Assembly (NCBI GenBank): GCA_029747585.1
Contig: JAPEVF010000018.1
Coordinates: forward strand, 124,001 to 188,000
Source: Pleurotus djamor
Taxonomy: Eukaryota > Basidiomycota > Agaricomycetes > Agaricales > Pleurotaceae
Length of the DNA stretch: 64,000 bases
Direction: 5' to 3'
Position 1 is the first letter of the stretch. Each line of letters opens with the position of its first letter. The position numbers and the translations under genes are program-made. This document shows, in pieces, positions 33,516 through 47,542 of this stretch. The notes beneath the pieces were generated by a model. It did not search any database. It saw nothing but the letters and a program-made list of their open reading frames with translations, and was not told the origin of the DNA.

Positions 33516-34806
33516 ACCGAAGTCTTTACTCTCATCTGACTAGGACTTTCAGTCTTTCAAGAGTTTACGATGTTGTACTTACTCACTCCCTACTTTGATT
33601 CTTTGTTGTCTGTTTCAGCGTCAGTTTAGCGCTAGCTGTGAGATCTTACTTCAGACTCCGCCCGGACCCTCTAAAGCCGACCCTGACATGTTACCACATG
33701 CCACCAACAACGCCATTCCACCATATCAAGCCTCACAAAATACGACGCTACTTGCGAGAAGATCATGACTCGCTCACAGAATAGCTCTTTCTCATTTTGG
33801 AGACCTCTGACGAAGACTTGGTTGGATTCAATTTTGCTTATCACGTCGGCGATAGGTCATTTGACTTGAGTTGTTGGTGGTTAGTTTCTGTATTTGTTCC
33901 TGGCATCGACCTTCTATCTGAATTGTGGCCTTATCTGGAGCCCGTCTATTTAGGACCTGACTTACTGGGCTGTACCCCGGCGTAAGTAGTGTTGCATGCG
34001 TGGTCACGACCGCGAATGTCCTCACTCGGATCACTTCAAAGCGAGCAACGTTGCTGTCCAGCTTGCATATTTCCTATGTTTTTGTCGTCATCAAACCTTC
34101 TGGCGCATGTGACGCGATATGTTGCACACGATTCAGGACGAAGAAGCTAGTAGTCATTCTTCTCGATTCCTCCTTGGGGACTAGATGTGCGTCCAACATT
34201 CTTTCACCGCCCAATCATTGAAAACAGAACAGCGTGTTAGTGTCTTCTATCAACCGTATCAACCGATATCTACATTGGACCATAAGGCCTCCGAGCTCAC
34301 GGATCGCTTTCTCCACTCCATCAGATGTGTACACTATGGCTCTACAGAGACGATCCGAATGGCGGACAATAACGTTTCCGACTTACTGAATCTGAACTCG
34401 TCTCTGTGCCCTTGTACGCCTATCGAGTGGGCTTTGTCGTACTCAATGTTATTGAGCGGACAACGCCTGACACAAGAGAGGCTGTTTGAACAGGTAGCCC
34501 TCTCGTTTCGGTTGGATTCATTGTTTGAGAGACTTAATTCCAGCAATTGTAGCCCAGCGGTCGCCAAATCCTTATGTTCTTTCCCCCTTTATCACTGGCT
34601 TCCAATGCTTGGCTTTCTACGCGCATCGTTGTTCTGCACATTTAGGAATCTTACAACAATATTTCGCCATTCCACTTGACGGCTCCATATGTTCTCGTCC
34701 TTGGCAAGAACATACCTACTCAGTATAAAATAGGTTCACAATGCAGTCTACATTCCCTACACTTCTCCAAGTGCTCTACAGTCTTCGGTCACTCGTCTGC
34801 AACAAG
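33516..34806. other. Intergenic
   Basis: No gene is supported in these 1.3 kb. An open stretch at 33800-33985 with hydrophobic residues lacks homology, splice support or codon pattern and is not called. Confidence 0.4.
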
Positions 34807-36730
<1,924 letters not shown>

Positions 36731-37290
36731 GCCTCTGAAGCCAGGATTAGATAACAAAAGAAGCACCAAAGGATGTGCACTTCTGTAGAATGGGATTTAA
36801 ATTTAACCGGGAACGTATCAAATGTGTTGTGTACAAGTAGGAGAATCCAGTCGGTTTCTGCTCTTCTTTTACACCCCTTCTGTTAAAGGGCTCCCTCTGA
36901 ATCTGGCCTCGGAAGTCCGGAGGATCGACTTCGAACTGTCTTGGCGGGCCCACGTTCATCACGACCTCGGTGCTACATACATACTCTACATAGTGCCTCG
37001 ACTTCCTCCATTGAACATCGTTGCGGTTGATTTCAACCCTCAAACAGCTTCTCCTCACAGTGAAATGTGTGAAACGTATGATGTTCAAGTTGCTGTGCTT
37101 TTCAAGCATGTTCAGCATTCGCCCAATCGATCACATCGACGTTGACTACTAACCATCGCAGTCCCGGCCACGCTTAGGAAGGGCACCTATGTAGGTAGAG
37201 AACTTGACAGTGCTCGCAGTGCGTATAAAGGGTGCCACTAAGTGGAACTGTCTCCTTCAGAAATCTCACTTCCATTGCCTGGACGCAATT
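36731..37290. other. Intergenic with G4 promoter
   Basis: No gene is supported. TATA-like 'gcgtataaag' at 37221-37230 lies 67 bp before ATG 37291. Confidence 0.45.
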
Positions 37291-38613
37291 ATGCAACTCC
37301 CAAACATTCATGCGGATGATCTACTAATTGCGTACGTTCGACCGTCCCTTTTGTATCACCTCCCTTTTTACACAGTCGCTTACAGGGTCATGGGGGCTAC
37401 TGGTAGCGGGAAGACCACGGTACGCTTGCACCTTTACTTCGAACCTGATGTGGCACTGAGCCGAATGCTCTTCTTTCCATAGTTCGTCAACCTCGCCAGC
37501 GGTAGCTCATTGGCCGTAGGCAATAGCTTGCACTCATGCACTACGGACGTACAACTCTCGAAGTCCTTTGCTCTTGACGGACGCAAGGTCGTCCTCGCGG
37601 ATACCCCTGGCTTCGATGATACTGGAAGGAGCGACACCGAGATTTTGAAGATGATCACAACATTCCTAACTAACACGTAAAATCTTTCGTCCCTTACATC
37701 GAACTATCTTACAACGACCTGGCATTCACTAGATACCGACAAGGCAAAAAGCTGTCCGGAATCATATATATGCATCGCATATCCGACTTTCGAATGGGAG
37801 GCCTTTCTACGCGTAACCTTAGGATGGTCAGGAAACTTTGTGGCGACGGAACTCTGAAGAACCTCCTTCTCGTGACCAACATGTGGGGGGAAGTCAACAC
37901 CGAGCTGGGCGAACGGCGTGAAGCAGAGTTGGCTCGCGACGCGGAATTCTTTCAACCTGCACTGGCTCAAGGTGCCACGATGGTCCGAAACACCAACACA
38001 GTCGGAAGCTCCCAAGATATTCTCCGACGCATACTGCAAAACCAGCCCTTGCCTTTGCTCATTCAGAAAGAAATTGTCGATGAGGGTAAAGCAGTTTCTC
38101 AGACCGCCGCAGGAGTTGAATTAGATAGGGAACTTGCCGAGCAGATGCAAAAGCACGAAGAGGAACTTCGGCTAGCTGAAGCTGCCCGTGTAGAAGGTGC
38201 CTCCATCTTGATTGAAGTTTGTCACCTTTCTGACCGTATCCATAGCCCTACGAAAGAAAGAAGAGGAGGTTCGCTTACAGATGGAGGCCCGGGCGAGAGC
38301 TGCGGAGGCTGAGGCAAACAGGCAACGAGAGGCCGAGGCCAGGGCAGCCGCAGCGCGTCAGGCGGAACTCGCACGAATTGCACAACAGATGGTCGATCAG
38401 GCTGCTGCCCATAAGAGGGAGCAAGACAGGCTTAGAGAAGAACACGAGCGCCACCTTCAACACCAACGATTGGTCCAACAGCAGCAGGAAGCAGCAGCGG
38501 CTGCTGAGGCAGCTCGACAACGTGAGATTGTGGCACAGAGACAGAGAGAGTTAGATGCTATCAGACACTCTCGCCGTCGACATCACCATCACAAACCCTG
38601 TATCATCATGTAG
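37291..38613 (+). CDS. AIG1-like GTPase G4 with Ala/Glu-rich coiled coil and CaaX-like end
   Basis: ATG 37291 opens MQLPNIHADDLLIA, joined to VMGATGSGKTT across a 50-bp intron. G-domain motifs are FVNLASGSSLAVGN, LADTPGFDDTGRSDTEIL, GIIYMHRISDFRMGG and LVTNMWGEVNT. In switch II the usual Val/Ile before DTPG is Ala. The tail is a highly charged Ala/Glu/Arg/Gln coiled coil with a Gln run, ending HHHHKPCIIM. CIIM fits a prenylation box. The His-rich RRRHHHHK stretch just before it could act as a basic membrane patch. It is paired with G5, and both differ from G2/G3 in tail type. Confidence 0.88.
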
Positions 38614-39125
38614 GTTCCGGGAGTGACACGAGTTTAAGCTCTGTATTGGTACCAAGATTGTATGTCAGCTGCACTTCGTCCCTTGTCTTCGCCACTGAAC
38701 GTACTGAACAGTGCCCATATCACGTCACTCCTTATCGGCAAAGCCTCGCTACTAACACGCTGCGTAAACATCGTCAGTTAATCACCGCCCTGTAAACAGC
38801 ATTCACTCACACTCGTCGATTGATCTGTATTGTGAAGGACGTGAATGTTTGGAATTCAGTGACAATTCCGCGCCACCCCAGAACTGTCGGCGTTCTTGTT
38901 GGATTGTCACATTAAGACGAATCTTCAGAGCTTCAGAACCCAGTCAGTGCATCCATGCGGTGCCGCAGCTGGGCTGTCAGAATATAAGGGAGCGAACTGG
39001 TTCTGACGACATCATTGTCAACGCAGACATCCAACTCCCTAACTTCCAGTCCGAGGAGCATCTCGTAGCGTGCGTTTCATGTCCACCTTCATACGCTTGC
39101 CCTCATCAACCCCACCTTTAGCGTT

Positions 39126-40383
39126 ATGGGGGCCACAGGTAGTGGTAAAACTTCGGTAATTGATATTCGCCCAGCCCCTTGCCATCATCCATGTGTTGTA
39201 TGCTGAAAGCAACCCCTAGTTCGTCAACTTGGTCAGCGGTAGTTCATTGGGTGTGAGCAATAGCTTACATTCCTGCACCTCCGACGTCCAACTCTCCGAA
39301 TCATTCTCGATGGATGGACACAAAGTCGTCCTTGTCGACACCCCTGGGTTCGACGATACTGGTAAAAGCGACACCGAAATTTTGAACATGATAACAAACT
39401 TTCTCGCAAACACGTAAGGAGGTTTTCATCGGTTATATTTACGATCTGCATTATATAAATTATGGAGCCACCTATAGGTATCGACAAGGGAAAAAGCTCA
39501 CTGGAATCATATACATACACCGCATATCCGATTTCCGAATGGGCGGGCTCTCTGCGAGAAACCTCAGAATGGTCAGGAAGCTCTGCGGTGACGGTACTTT
39601 GAAGAACTTACTTCTGATGACCAACATGTGGGGCGAGGTCGATACCGTAACGGGAGAACGGCGAGAAGCAGAGCTAGCTCGCGACGCAGACTTCTTCAAA
39701 CCCGCACTTGATCGAGGGGCACGAATGATTCGACATGGCAACACCACTGAAAGCGCAGCCACCGTCCTCCGCCAGATTTTACGCAATGAGCCTCTCCCCC
39801 TTCTGATTCAACGAGAGGTGGTCGACGAGGGCAAAGCAGTATCACAGACAGTTGCAGGGTATGAGTTGGACAAGGATATCATAGAGCAGCAAAGGAAGCA
39901 CGAAGAAGAGATTCAGCGGGCTGAAGCTGCGAGAGTAGAAGGTGATTAAACGAAGCAGTCTTGGTCTTCCCCATTAACGTTTAACCTCAAAACTCCCTTG
40001 ATTTCCATTTAGCTTTACGAAAGAAGGAAGAAGAAATCCGCCTGCAAATGGAAGCAAAAGCAAGGCAGATAGAGGCAGAGGCTCAGAGAAGACGAGAGGA
40101 AGAGGCCAGAGCGGCTTCAGCACGAGCTGCAGAGCTAGCTCGGATTTCACGGCAGATGGCAGAACAAGCGGCGGCCCATAAGAGAGAGCAAGAGAGGCTG
40201 AAGGCGCAACATGAACGCGAACTCCAGCGTCGACGTGAACAGCTTCAACGGCAGCGAGAGTGGGAGGCAGAACAAGCTCGCGAGCGTGCGATCCTGGAAC
40301 AGAGGCGAAGAGAGTTGGAAGCAGAGAGAGCCCGGCAGCAGTATGACTCTGATGATAGTGATGGTGGGTGTACTATTGCGTAA
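39126..40383 (+). CDS. AIG1-like GTPase G5, possible start-codon loss, CaaX-like end
   Basis: It is a close paralogue of G4: MGATGSGKTS, FVNLVSGSSLGVSN, LVDTPGFDDTGKSDTEIL, GIIYIHRISDFRMGG and LMTNMWGEVDT. The coiled coil ends SDDSDGGCTIA, and CTIA fits a farnesylation-type box. The position aligned with G4's start codon reads ATC (39029-39031) instead of ATG, followed by the still-conserved CAACTCCC and an intact splice donor. A TATA-like 'gaatataaggg' lies about 50 bp upstream, leaving no room for another exon. The first in-frame ATG is 39126, inside the P-loop exon, so a product would begin MGATGSGKTS, still with its P-loop. The coding part has no stop or frameshift. An unseen start is possible. 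Confidence 0.78.
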
Positions 40384-40643
40384 CATGTTCAGTGACCAGG
40401 ATATGATAAACTGTGATGAAATCTTTCTCAACTCGTGTGGCCACGGCCATGGCTGCATTATCCGAGCCATATGGACTGTGCAAACGATCGTACAACATAT
40501 TGGACCCACGGATATTGGCTTTCTCTTACCGGACGCCCTTGTCTTCATCGTGGACGACTTCACAAGGGTATGTAGAATTTTCGAGTTTGATATGAGACGC
40601 CTCATATCTGTCCTGTGTATTGATCCCGCAATTGGGGTCTATC
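40384..40643. other. G5 3' flank
   Basis: It runs from the G5 stop to the repeat element. No gene is supported. Confidence 0.35.
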
Positions 40644-41082
40644 ACACCGCGGGCAAAGCAAATGTCACCTCAACTTCAAGTGACATAAGGTCACCTCGCC
40701 TGCTTTGCTTTGTTTGATGACCAGCTGGGAATTAGCTCATCAATCTCGCCGCGTCCATCTTCTCTCCTTTGGACAAAGAGCCTGATTTTGCACGTGCAAC
40801 GATGAATCGCCTAGATTATAAACTCTGCATTCATCGTTGTGTTGGCACCTCCTATATATATGATATATATAAGGGAGGGTATACAAACGACGACGGCTTC
40901 GGCTTTGCAACCAGTCTGTTGGCGTGGAGTTGGCATGCAGCACACAGTCTCATGTGGATAGAGCACCTTTCGTTTAGTAAGCCAAAGTGAGTCATCGACA
41001 ACAAAGGGTGGTTTTCAAAGGGCAGACGAGGTGACCTTATGTCACTCGAAGTTGAAGTGACATTTGCTTTGCCCGCGGTGTC
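40644..41082. mobile_element. 439-bp element with 59-61-bp terminal inverted repeats (MITE-like)
   Basis: The left end (40644-40702) starts ACACCGCGGGCAAAGCAAAT, and the right end (41022-41082) is its reverse complement with about three mismatches. Both contain the sub-motif 'gtgacataaggtcacctcg'. The 319-bp interior has a TA-rich core ('tatatatatgatatatataa' at 40854) and codes for nothing convincing. I see no clear target-site duplication. A non-autonomous DNA transposon fits best. Confidence 0.7.
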
Positions 41083-42263
41083 ACGGTGAAAATCGGGTTG
41101 GCAATTGAATGGGAATCCCCCAGGTGGAAAACAAGGATACGATCGCTTGCCATCTTCGTTGGCGGCCATCCCGGCGGCAACGCAAGGAAAATACATTGTA
41201 GATCAGGGCAAGATCGGACAATTGGACGTGCGTGGAAAGCGTGCGAGAATCGTTGGAGGACGTTCGACGGGGTCCATACTGTCGGTGTCGAGCCATGTGT
41301 TCAAGTTGATCCAAAGGACGCGGTGATGGTCGTGCTCATGAGATAGCGGCGTCCTTCTACGGGCAATACAGGAGAGGCTGAACGAAAGGTGGCTATACCA
41401 CCTAACACTAGGACGATGACTAGAGTCTACGGATATTCAGCATGGATTCACTGACGATGTTTCCGGGTGTAAAACTCGTGACATTGACCCGGCGGAGCGC
41501 TTGGATTGGAAAGATTTAAGAAGGGTTCAAGATTGATTGGGTAGCGGACCTTCCGCTGAGACGTTCTCGCCAATGTCAACGTGGATGCAATCGAGTGTGA
41601 CAAAATACAACCAAAGTGGAAGGGAGAAGAGAATGTCATCTTCAAGGTGCAAGCAAGAGCAAAGTCGGTTAGCTCCAATATTCGTGCTTCGCGTCATTTA
41701 GTCGCGGATTTTGAATTTGCTGGTGTAGGAATTGGTTGCACGGGGATTTTTCGCACAGAGGAACATGCGAGGCGGAATGGAACGAGATACTTATTACGGA
41801 GGCCGCTGACTAGCCGCTGACTAGAAGACTGCGAGGGCAGCGCGAGCGGTGACTTTGACATTGACGAGGGCTAAGCGAAGGTTGAAGAATGGAGTGTTCG
41901 ATAACGAGTGAATGAGTATGGAGACAGAGGGTGATGTCGATGGCGACTGGTATTGAAAGATGCATCATTATGAAAGAAGTTCGGTTAAGCGTATGCCAGG
42001 AAAGGCTCTGCGTTCGTAAAAGATACATCACCAAAAACGTTCTAACTCCCCAAGGCATCGGCGGAAAAGCTGCCTATCCCACAACATTTGACTTCTAGAT
42101 TTTGCTTTAGATGATACTTGGCCGTCTGTCATGCTCCAAGAACGGAATGAGGGTGGATTATGATAAGTTATCTCTCATGAGCCGAGGTTTCAGGCTTAAG
42201 CATAAGTTCTAGGACTATAAAAAGGGAACGAGAGCACAAGTTACTAGTCGCAAAACACAAGAC
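41083..42263. other. Intergenic with an open + strand stretch at 41105-41326
   Basis: An open frame there reads YIVDQGKIGQLDVRGKRARI then GGRSTGSILSVSSHVFKLI. It looks coding-like but begins close to the repeat element and matches no family I know. The rest, up to the monooxygenase promoter (TATA-like 'ctataaaaagg' at about 42216), has nothing supported. Confidence 0.35.
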
Positions 42264-44003
42264 ATGGCTTCGACCGAGCCTCACTCGCCTGCAACCCAGC
42301 TAGATGTCCTCATTGTCGGAGGTGGTTTCTCTGGCATTTATCAACTCCATGCCTTGCGCAAGCGCGGCTACCAAGCACGCATCGTCGAAGCTGGTAGCGG
42401 CCTTGGAGGGACATGGCGTCTGAACCAGTATCCAGGTGCTCGAGTCGATTCCGACGTCCCGATCTACACCATCGGCATCGAGGAGCTATGGAAGGAGTGG
42501 AACTGGACTGAACGGTTCCCAGGATGGAAAGAACTCCAGGCGTATTTCAATTGGGTCGGCGGGAAGCTCGACATCAACCAGGACGTCGACTATAACACTC
42601 GTGTCGTGGAGGCTCAGTTCGATGAGCAGAACAATCGTTGGGTCGTCAAGACCGACAAGGATATCGTATACCATGCTCGCTTCCTATCTTTGTGCACAGG
42701 GTTCGCTTCGAAGTCGTACACCCCGGATATCCCTGGGCTTGGGTCCTACACAGGAACCTTGGTTCACACCAATCAATGGCCTGACAGCGGCATCGACGTT
42801 CGCGGGAAGCGCGTGGGGATCATCGGAACGGGTGCAAGCGGGGTCCAAGTTATCCAAGAGATTGCCCCGCTCGTCGGGCATCTCACCATCTTCCAACGCA
42901 CCCCAAATTTAGCGTTGCCCATGACGCAGCGCAGTTTGACGGTCGAGATACAGGAAAAGGAGAAGAAAGAAGGTTTATATCCGTTTATCCTTAACAGGCG
43001 ACCCCAGACATTCGGTGGTTTCCATTTTACGCCTTCTGAGAAGAACACTTTCGACGTCACCCCTGAGGAAAGACGCCTTTTCTTCGAGCAGCAGTGGGCC
43101 GAGGGAGGTTTTAGGTTTTGGTTGGCAGGTTACGCCGACTTGTTCTTGAATGATGAAGCCAACGACGAGGCCTATGCATTCTGGCGCGACAAGGTGCGGG
43201 CAAGAATCAACGACAGCAATCTCCAAGAGAAGTTGGCGCCCTGGAAGAAGCCTCACCCATTTGGTTGTAAGAGGCCGTGCTTGGAACAAGTAAGTCCAGG
43301 ATGCCATTCTCATGGAAAGTGTTCACAGACTAACCGGAATACAGCAATTTTACGAGGTATTCAATCAACCCAACATAACTCTCATCGATGTGAACGAGAA
43401 CGGAATTGCCGAAATCACCCCAAGAGGCGTCTTGACTCAAGACCGCTTGGAGAAAGAATTCGACATTCTGATTCTCGCGACGGGATTCGACAGCGTCACC
43501 GGTGGGATCACTCAAATCAATATAAAGGGTACAGATGGCACGTCAATCGCAGATAAATGGAAAGACCACCTACAGACGTACCTGGGGATGACAACAGCGA
43601 ACTTCCCAAACATGTTCTGGGTGTACGGACCCCACGGGCCGACGGCGTTCTGCAACGGTCCAACATGTGGTGTGAGTCACATTAGCGTTGTTCTCAATCG
43701 GCGAACACTGACAGGATCTCAAAGGAGATGCAAAGCGATTGGATCATAGACTGCATTGAGTCGATGAAGGTGAACGGATTCACCAAAGTAGTAGCGGATA
43801 AAGGCGCAGAAGAAGAGTGGACGAAGTTGGCGAGAGAAAAATCTGACAATGGTTTATGGTCAAAGGCAAAGTCTTGGTACATGGGAGCAAACATACCTGG
43901 GAAGACGGTAGAACCAATGTGCTGGACAGGCGGTGTGCCACTGTACCACAAGCTCTGCCAGGAGAGTGCCAGTGCGGGGTACAAAGGATTTTCTTTATCC
44001 TAG
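42264..44003 (+). CDS. Flavin monooxygenase, Baeyer-Villiger (cyclohexanone monooxygenase) type
   Basis: Three exons give about 545 residues, the normal length. The FAD Rossmann motif is VLIVGGGFSGIYQ, followed by GGTWRLNQYPGARVDSD, the group's second signature. The fingerprint reads YTGTLVHTNQWPD, with Tyr in place of the usual Phe. The NADPH Rossmann motif is GIIGTGASGVQV. Later parts are LEQQFYEVFNQPNI, DILILATGFDSVTGG, and NMFWVYGPHGPTAFCNGP joined to EMQSDWI. Introns are at about 43292-43342 and 43675-43729. The enzyme would insert oxygen next to a ketone using NADPH and O2; substrate unknown. It stands alone, with no visible biosynthetic cluster. Confidence 0.9.
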
Positions 44004-44472
44004 ATATGATTGGTGCTTGTCGAAGATGTGTAAGGTGGAATGGCCTGGGGTTCCTTTCTAGTAAATAGCGTTTGCTCTATGGGACGGAACATGAGCCTCA
44101 GCGCGTCGAAACTAAACAGAAGCGTCAGAAGACAATTCTTGCTACTCCATCCCCAGCTGGGGTCTTCTAGGTGGCCGTAAACACACTAGTCTGTGACATC
44201 GTCTCTAATGCGATTGTATTCCACGTTGATCTTTCATGTCCAAGGAGGAACAAGCCTCATCGGATCGGTCGCTAGCAAAAACGAGCCCAGAAGAGTTGAA
44301 CGTACAAAGAGTCAGTGTGCGAGTCGGTCCTAGACTCTCACGTTGCGACCACGAAGGGTAGCACGGCGCAAACTCTCCTTTGAGAGCAAAATTTGAGGGT
44401 TGCAATGGATAAAATGTTTATGATAGAAACCATGTCACGAGAGCAACGTGGATCGCAAGATGGGTGTAAAGA
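44004..44472. other. Intergenic
   Basis: Convergent 3' flanks of the monooxygenase and VPS51. Nothing else is seen. Confidence 0.4.
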
Positions 44473-45142
44473 TCACTTTGGGAAGGAGGTGGGTTCGACA
44501 GAAACATCGGCTACAAGGCGAGAGATATCTGAAAAGGCTGCCATCAATGCGTCAAGGTCTGTGTCTAAGCTTTCTGCCCTGGTTTTTACCTGATGCCTGT
44601 CAGAGGGGAGCACATTTGTTGGCCGCGAAGGACTCACCGCAGCGATCGTATCGCTGGCTGCAATGAGCTCGTGATGGTGGTTATAGACCAAGGACTGTCT
44701 CTCGCTATCAAGTTCTCTGATTTCTAGAGCCGTAGCTTGAGAAACGTTGATAAAAGAAGTAAATACGATGATACCTGACAGTAATTCATTCTCTCGCCTC
44801 AATAAGCCTTGCAAAGACGAGGTGGCTATGAGCTGGTCGTAATAGGCCTTGGCATCGAATGCAGACGAATCTGAGCCGCCGTCAGCATCAACAAGAGTGG
44901 TTTTGAAGACAACTCAGCATACCAAGGTTCATTGGGTCGGCCAAGTTGCCTGGAAGCGGTGCTGGAGGTCCAACGCCCAAGCCATAGTGCTTCCTCAGAA
45001 GGTCCTTGGCTCGAGTTTTTCCGGCTGCGGGTTGGCCAGGACGTCTGCTCGGCGGTGAGGCTGCGTTTGACCTCAACGGAGATGGTGGTGGACGGGGAAG
45101 ATTTGCTTTGGGCGTCGTTGGCGTCGACGAGGAGGACGACAT
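44473..45142 (-). CDS. VPS51: Vps51, GARP tethering complex subunit
   Basis: Four exons give about 160-170 residues, close to the yeast protein length. ATG 45142 opens a Ser/Pro-rich leader. The conserved Vps51/Vps67 core follows: AKDLLRKHYGLG, then LDSSAFDAKAYYDQLI, LQGLLRRENELLSEIRELDS, then QSLVYNHHHELIAASDTIA and a helical RAESLDTDLDAL...FSDISRLV. The N-terminal region in yeast binds the SNARE Tlg1. The complex tethers endosome-derived vesicles at the trans-Golgi. The gene is divergent from the next gene with 163 bp between starts. Confidence 0.85.
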
Positions 45143-45305
45143 GCTCGTGGGAAGGGGAGGAAACGTCACGGACACGTGATGCCGTTACGATCGCGCCGAC
45201 CACGTGCTGACAATGAGTCGTTGACGCCCATGGACCCGCAACTTTAGGAACGCTCACCATCTTCCTCTCTTTCCGCTTATCATTATTCCTTGACTTACTG
45301 TAATT
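45143..45305. promoter_or_regulatory. Compact bidirectional promoter, 163 bp
   Basis: The start codons of VPS51 (minus) and the plus-strand gene at 45306 are 163 bp apart, so both transcripts must start from this stretch or closer. It contains 'cacgtgat' (45173), an E-box-like CACGTG, and a second 'cacgtg' at 45200. Confidence 0.55.
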
Positions 45306-47542
45306 ATGGCTGGGAGAGTCGAAGAGGAGGTAATTGCTGACAGCGAAGGCGAAGATGACCTCTTGAATCTGCCACCAGCCGCGCCAGACACTTCAATCCG
45401 TGAGTTTCTTCGACGCATTGAGCCCATCTCTGCTTTCTGAATTTGTGCTTGGATGCAAAGTGACTTTCTATCAACCTTCAGAACGCTCTATGTATGACAT
45501 GCCCCATCCGACTGGCGTTTCCAACATATCGACGTTTAGCACCATACGACCAGCGACCGTATCTGAAATCGCGACATCTACCAATGGTGGACGGTCGAAC
45601 AATAGCGCATCTTCTTCGAGGCCTTCGGACCCAATACTTACAGCATCTCTGACGACGACCACACCCCTTCCGATCAGCTCTGTTACGTCTACGGAACCCC
45701 CAAAGAAGGAACGCCCCAAACCTCGTCCTATCAAGCGCAAGCCTCCAGTTGCTGTATCTCCGAACGCTGTTGAATCACTTGCTCGTGTCGAGCCCGTATT
45801 ACCCAAGATGTCACTCCCAGAAGAGACTGATGACTTATCTTACGGCGCAGACATTTCGGAGAGGGCGAAGACGCGTCGACGAGCTGTTAAAGCCGTGGCT
45901 GCGTCCGTGGCTATAGATACGCCGCCCTTGACGTCTCCCAAACGGAAGCGTACTGCCCCGCGAAAGGCTCCCCCAATGAACTCCTTAGGTGTGATCGAGT
46001 TGAGCGACGACGACGAAGACGAACTCTCCTTGCAACCACCAACCTCTAAGCGACCCAAGGCAACCCAGAAGAAGAAGAAAGCCACAAGTCCCGCTCGAAC
46101 GAGTCCTGTTCGGACATTCAACGATGCCCAATCATCACAGCCATCCATTCCAGTACCTTCTTCGTCCCTTCCGATGCATCGACCCACTTCACCTCTGCCC
46201 CCATCCGATCTTCCTCCTTCTCCTCTCACTGACCCCGAACCTGAATTCCCCCCTATCGCTGCTCTATCTGAACCAAACAGTTTCGCTTTGGATGATCGTG
46301 CTGATGAACAACTATTTTCTCCGCCACCCATCACTCGTAAGAGGAAGCGCGGCGTCACAATACCCGATGATTCTGACGGACCAGAACCCTTTCTGCCACC
46401 TCCTCCCTCGACCTTCTTTGCCGTTTCATCGTCACCTCCCCACCCCTCAGCAGACCTACCTACCGCTCGAATGGCTTCCGATCCGACGAGCAAAGGTACA
46501 AAGGAACCGAAAACCACAAAGAAGAAGCAAAAGGAAGTCCAGTCTGACCCGTTGCCTGAGCCACCCAAGAAATCGAAAGGCAAAGGCAAGAAGATCAATA
46601 AAAATGTCGTAGAGACTGACGATGGCACACAAATTACGGTCCAGAAACAAAGGGCAAAGGGCAAGAAAAAGGATATCGCCCCTCCTCCGAAGAGCCGTGA
46701 ATTTATCGAAGATGATGCTGATGAACCACATGTTGACGCGCCCGCCGCGTTACCAACGGGCGATCTGGATGGACGAACCAATCAAGCATCTTCATCTCGC
46801 TCACACGGACGGCAAAGAACGGGTGAAACGAGTGTCTATGTCGAGGTCGACCTACCTAAACCAGCGACTAGCAATGTCAAACGCAAGGGTAAAAAAGTTA
46901 TTCTCGATGATGATGAGGACGATTTCCAGATGAAGGAACCCACATCCTTGACCGAAGTCTCCGAGGAAAATCCTCCAAGGGTTCCAGCTTCCCCTAAACA
47001 AAGCAAATCGACCAAGGTGAGCTATCTTTTCTGACCGATGTTCTCCGCTAACAAACCTTCATATCCGTATCAAGGAAAACTCCATACCAGACGTTCCGAA
47101 ATCCCAACCGATACCACTCCCCTCGACGGTCGAGCCAAAGTCCACGAGACCTTCGATATCATCTCGCTATAGCATTGCTCCAAGAACCAAACCTACGCCC
47201 ATGTCCGAGCTCATCAAACGCGTCAACTCCCTTCCTGGGTCACCTTTTGCGGCCTCTCCCGCCGCTCGTTCCGGAGTCGCCTACTCACCATATCTCAAGT
47301 CTTCGAGAAGCATGCTATCGCGTATTGCTCCCTTACATCCCAATCGGCGCACTCCACCACCACCGCCCCCTCCGCCCCCTCCCAAGAAAAAGTCGAAGAA
47401 GGAGATTGAACGGGAGGAAAAGTGGGAAGAAGAACTTATCGAGAGCCTTGGGGGCTTAGACGCATGGGTGGCCTTGAGCGATGTCGATCGCAAAGAACTG
47501 AGGCGGAATAAGTTTGACATGGAGATGAATGGTTGGGACTAG
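45306..47542 (+). CDS. Disordered basic nuclear-type protein, function unknown
   Basis: ATG 45306 opens MAGRVEEEVIADSEGEDDLL; three or so exons give about 710 residues. The body is low-complexity: Pro/Ser tracts, and many Lys-rich patches of nuclear-localisation type (KKERPKPRPIKRK, KRPKATQKKKKA, KSKGKGKKINK). A short acidic motif GVIELSDDDEDE looks like a SUMO-interacting motif. The C-terminus after a run of ten Pro is charged and helical (KKSKKEIEREEKWEEELIES) and ends LSDVDRKELRRNKFDMEMNG. The last 60 residues are the part most likely to be conserved. I recognise no family; a chromatin or nuclear scaffold role is a guess. Confidence 0.65.

Noticed and set aside
33797..33985. Hydrophobic open stretch in the intergenic region
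   Set aside because: No homology, no splice partners and no promoter signal.
45840..46781. Long open frame (313 codons) on the minus strand opposite the disordered protein gene
   Set aside because: It is Ser/Gly-rich reverse-frame sequence produced by the low-complexity coding strand; no start context or homology.
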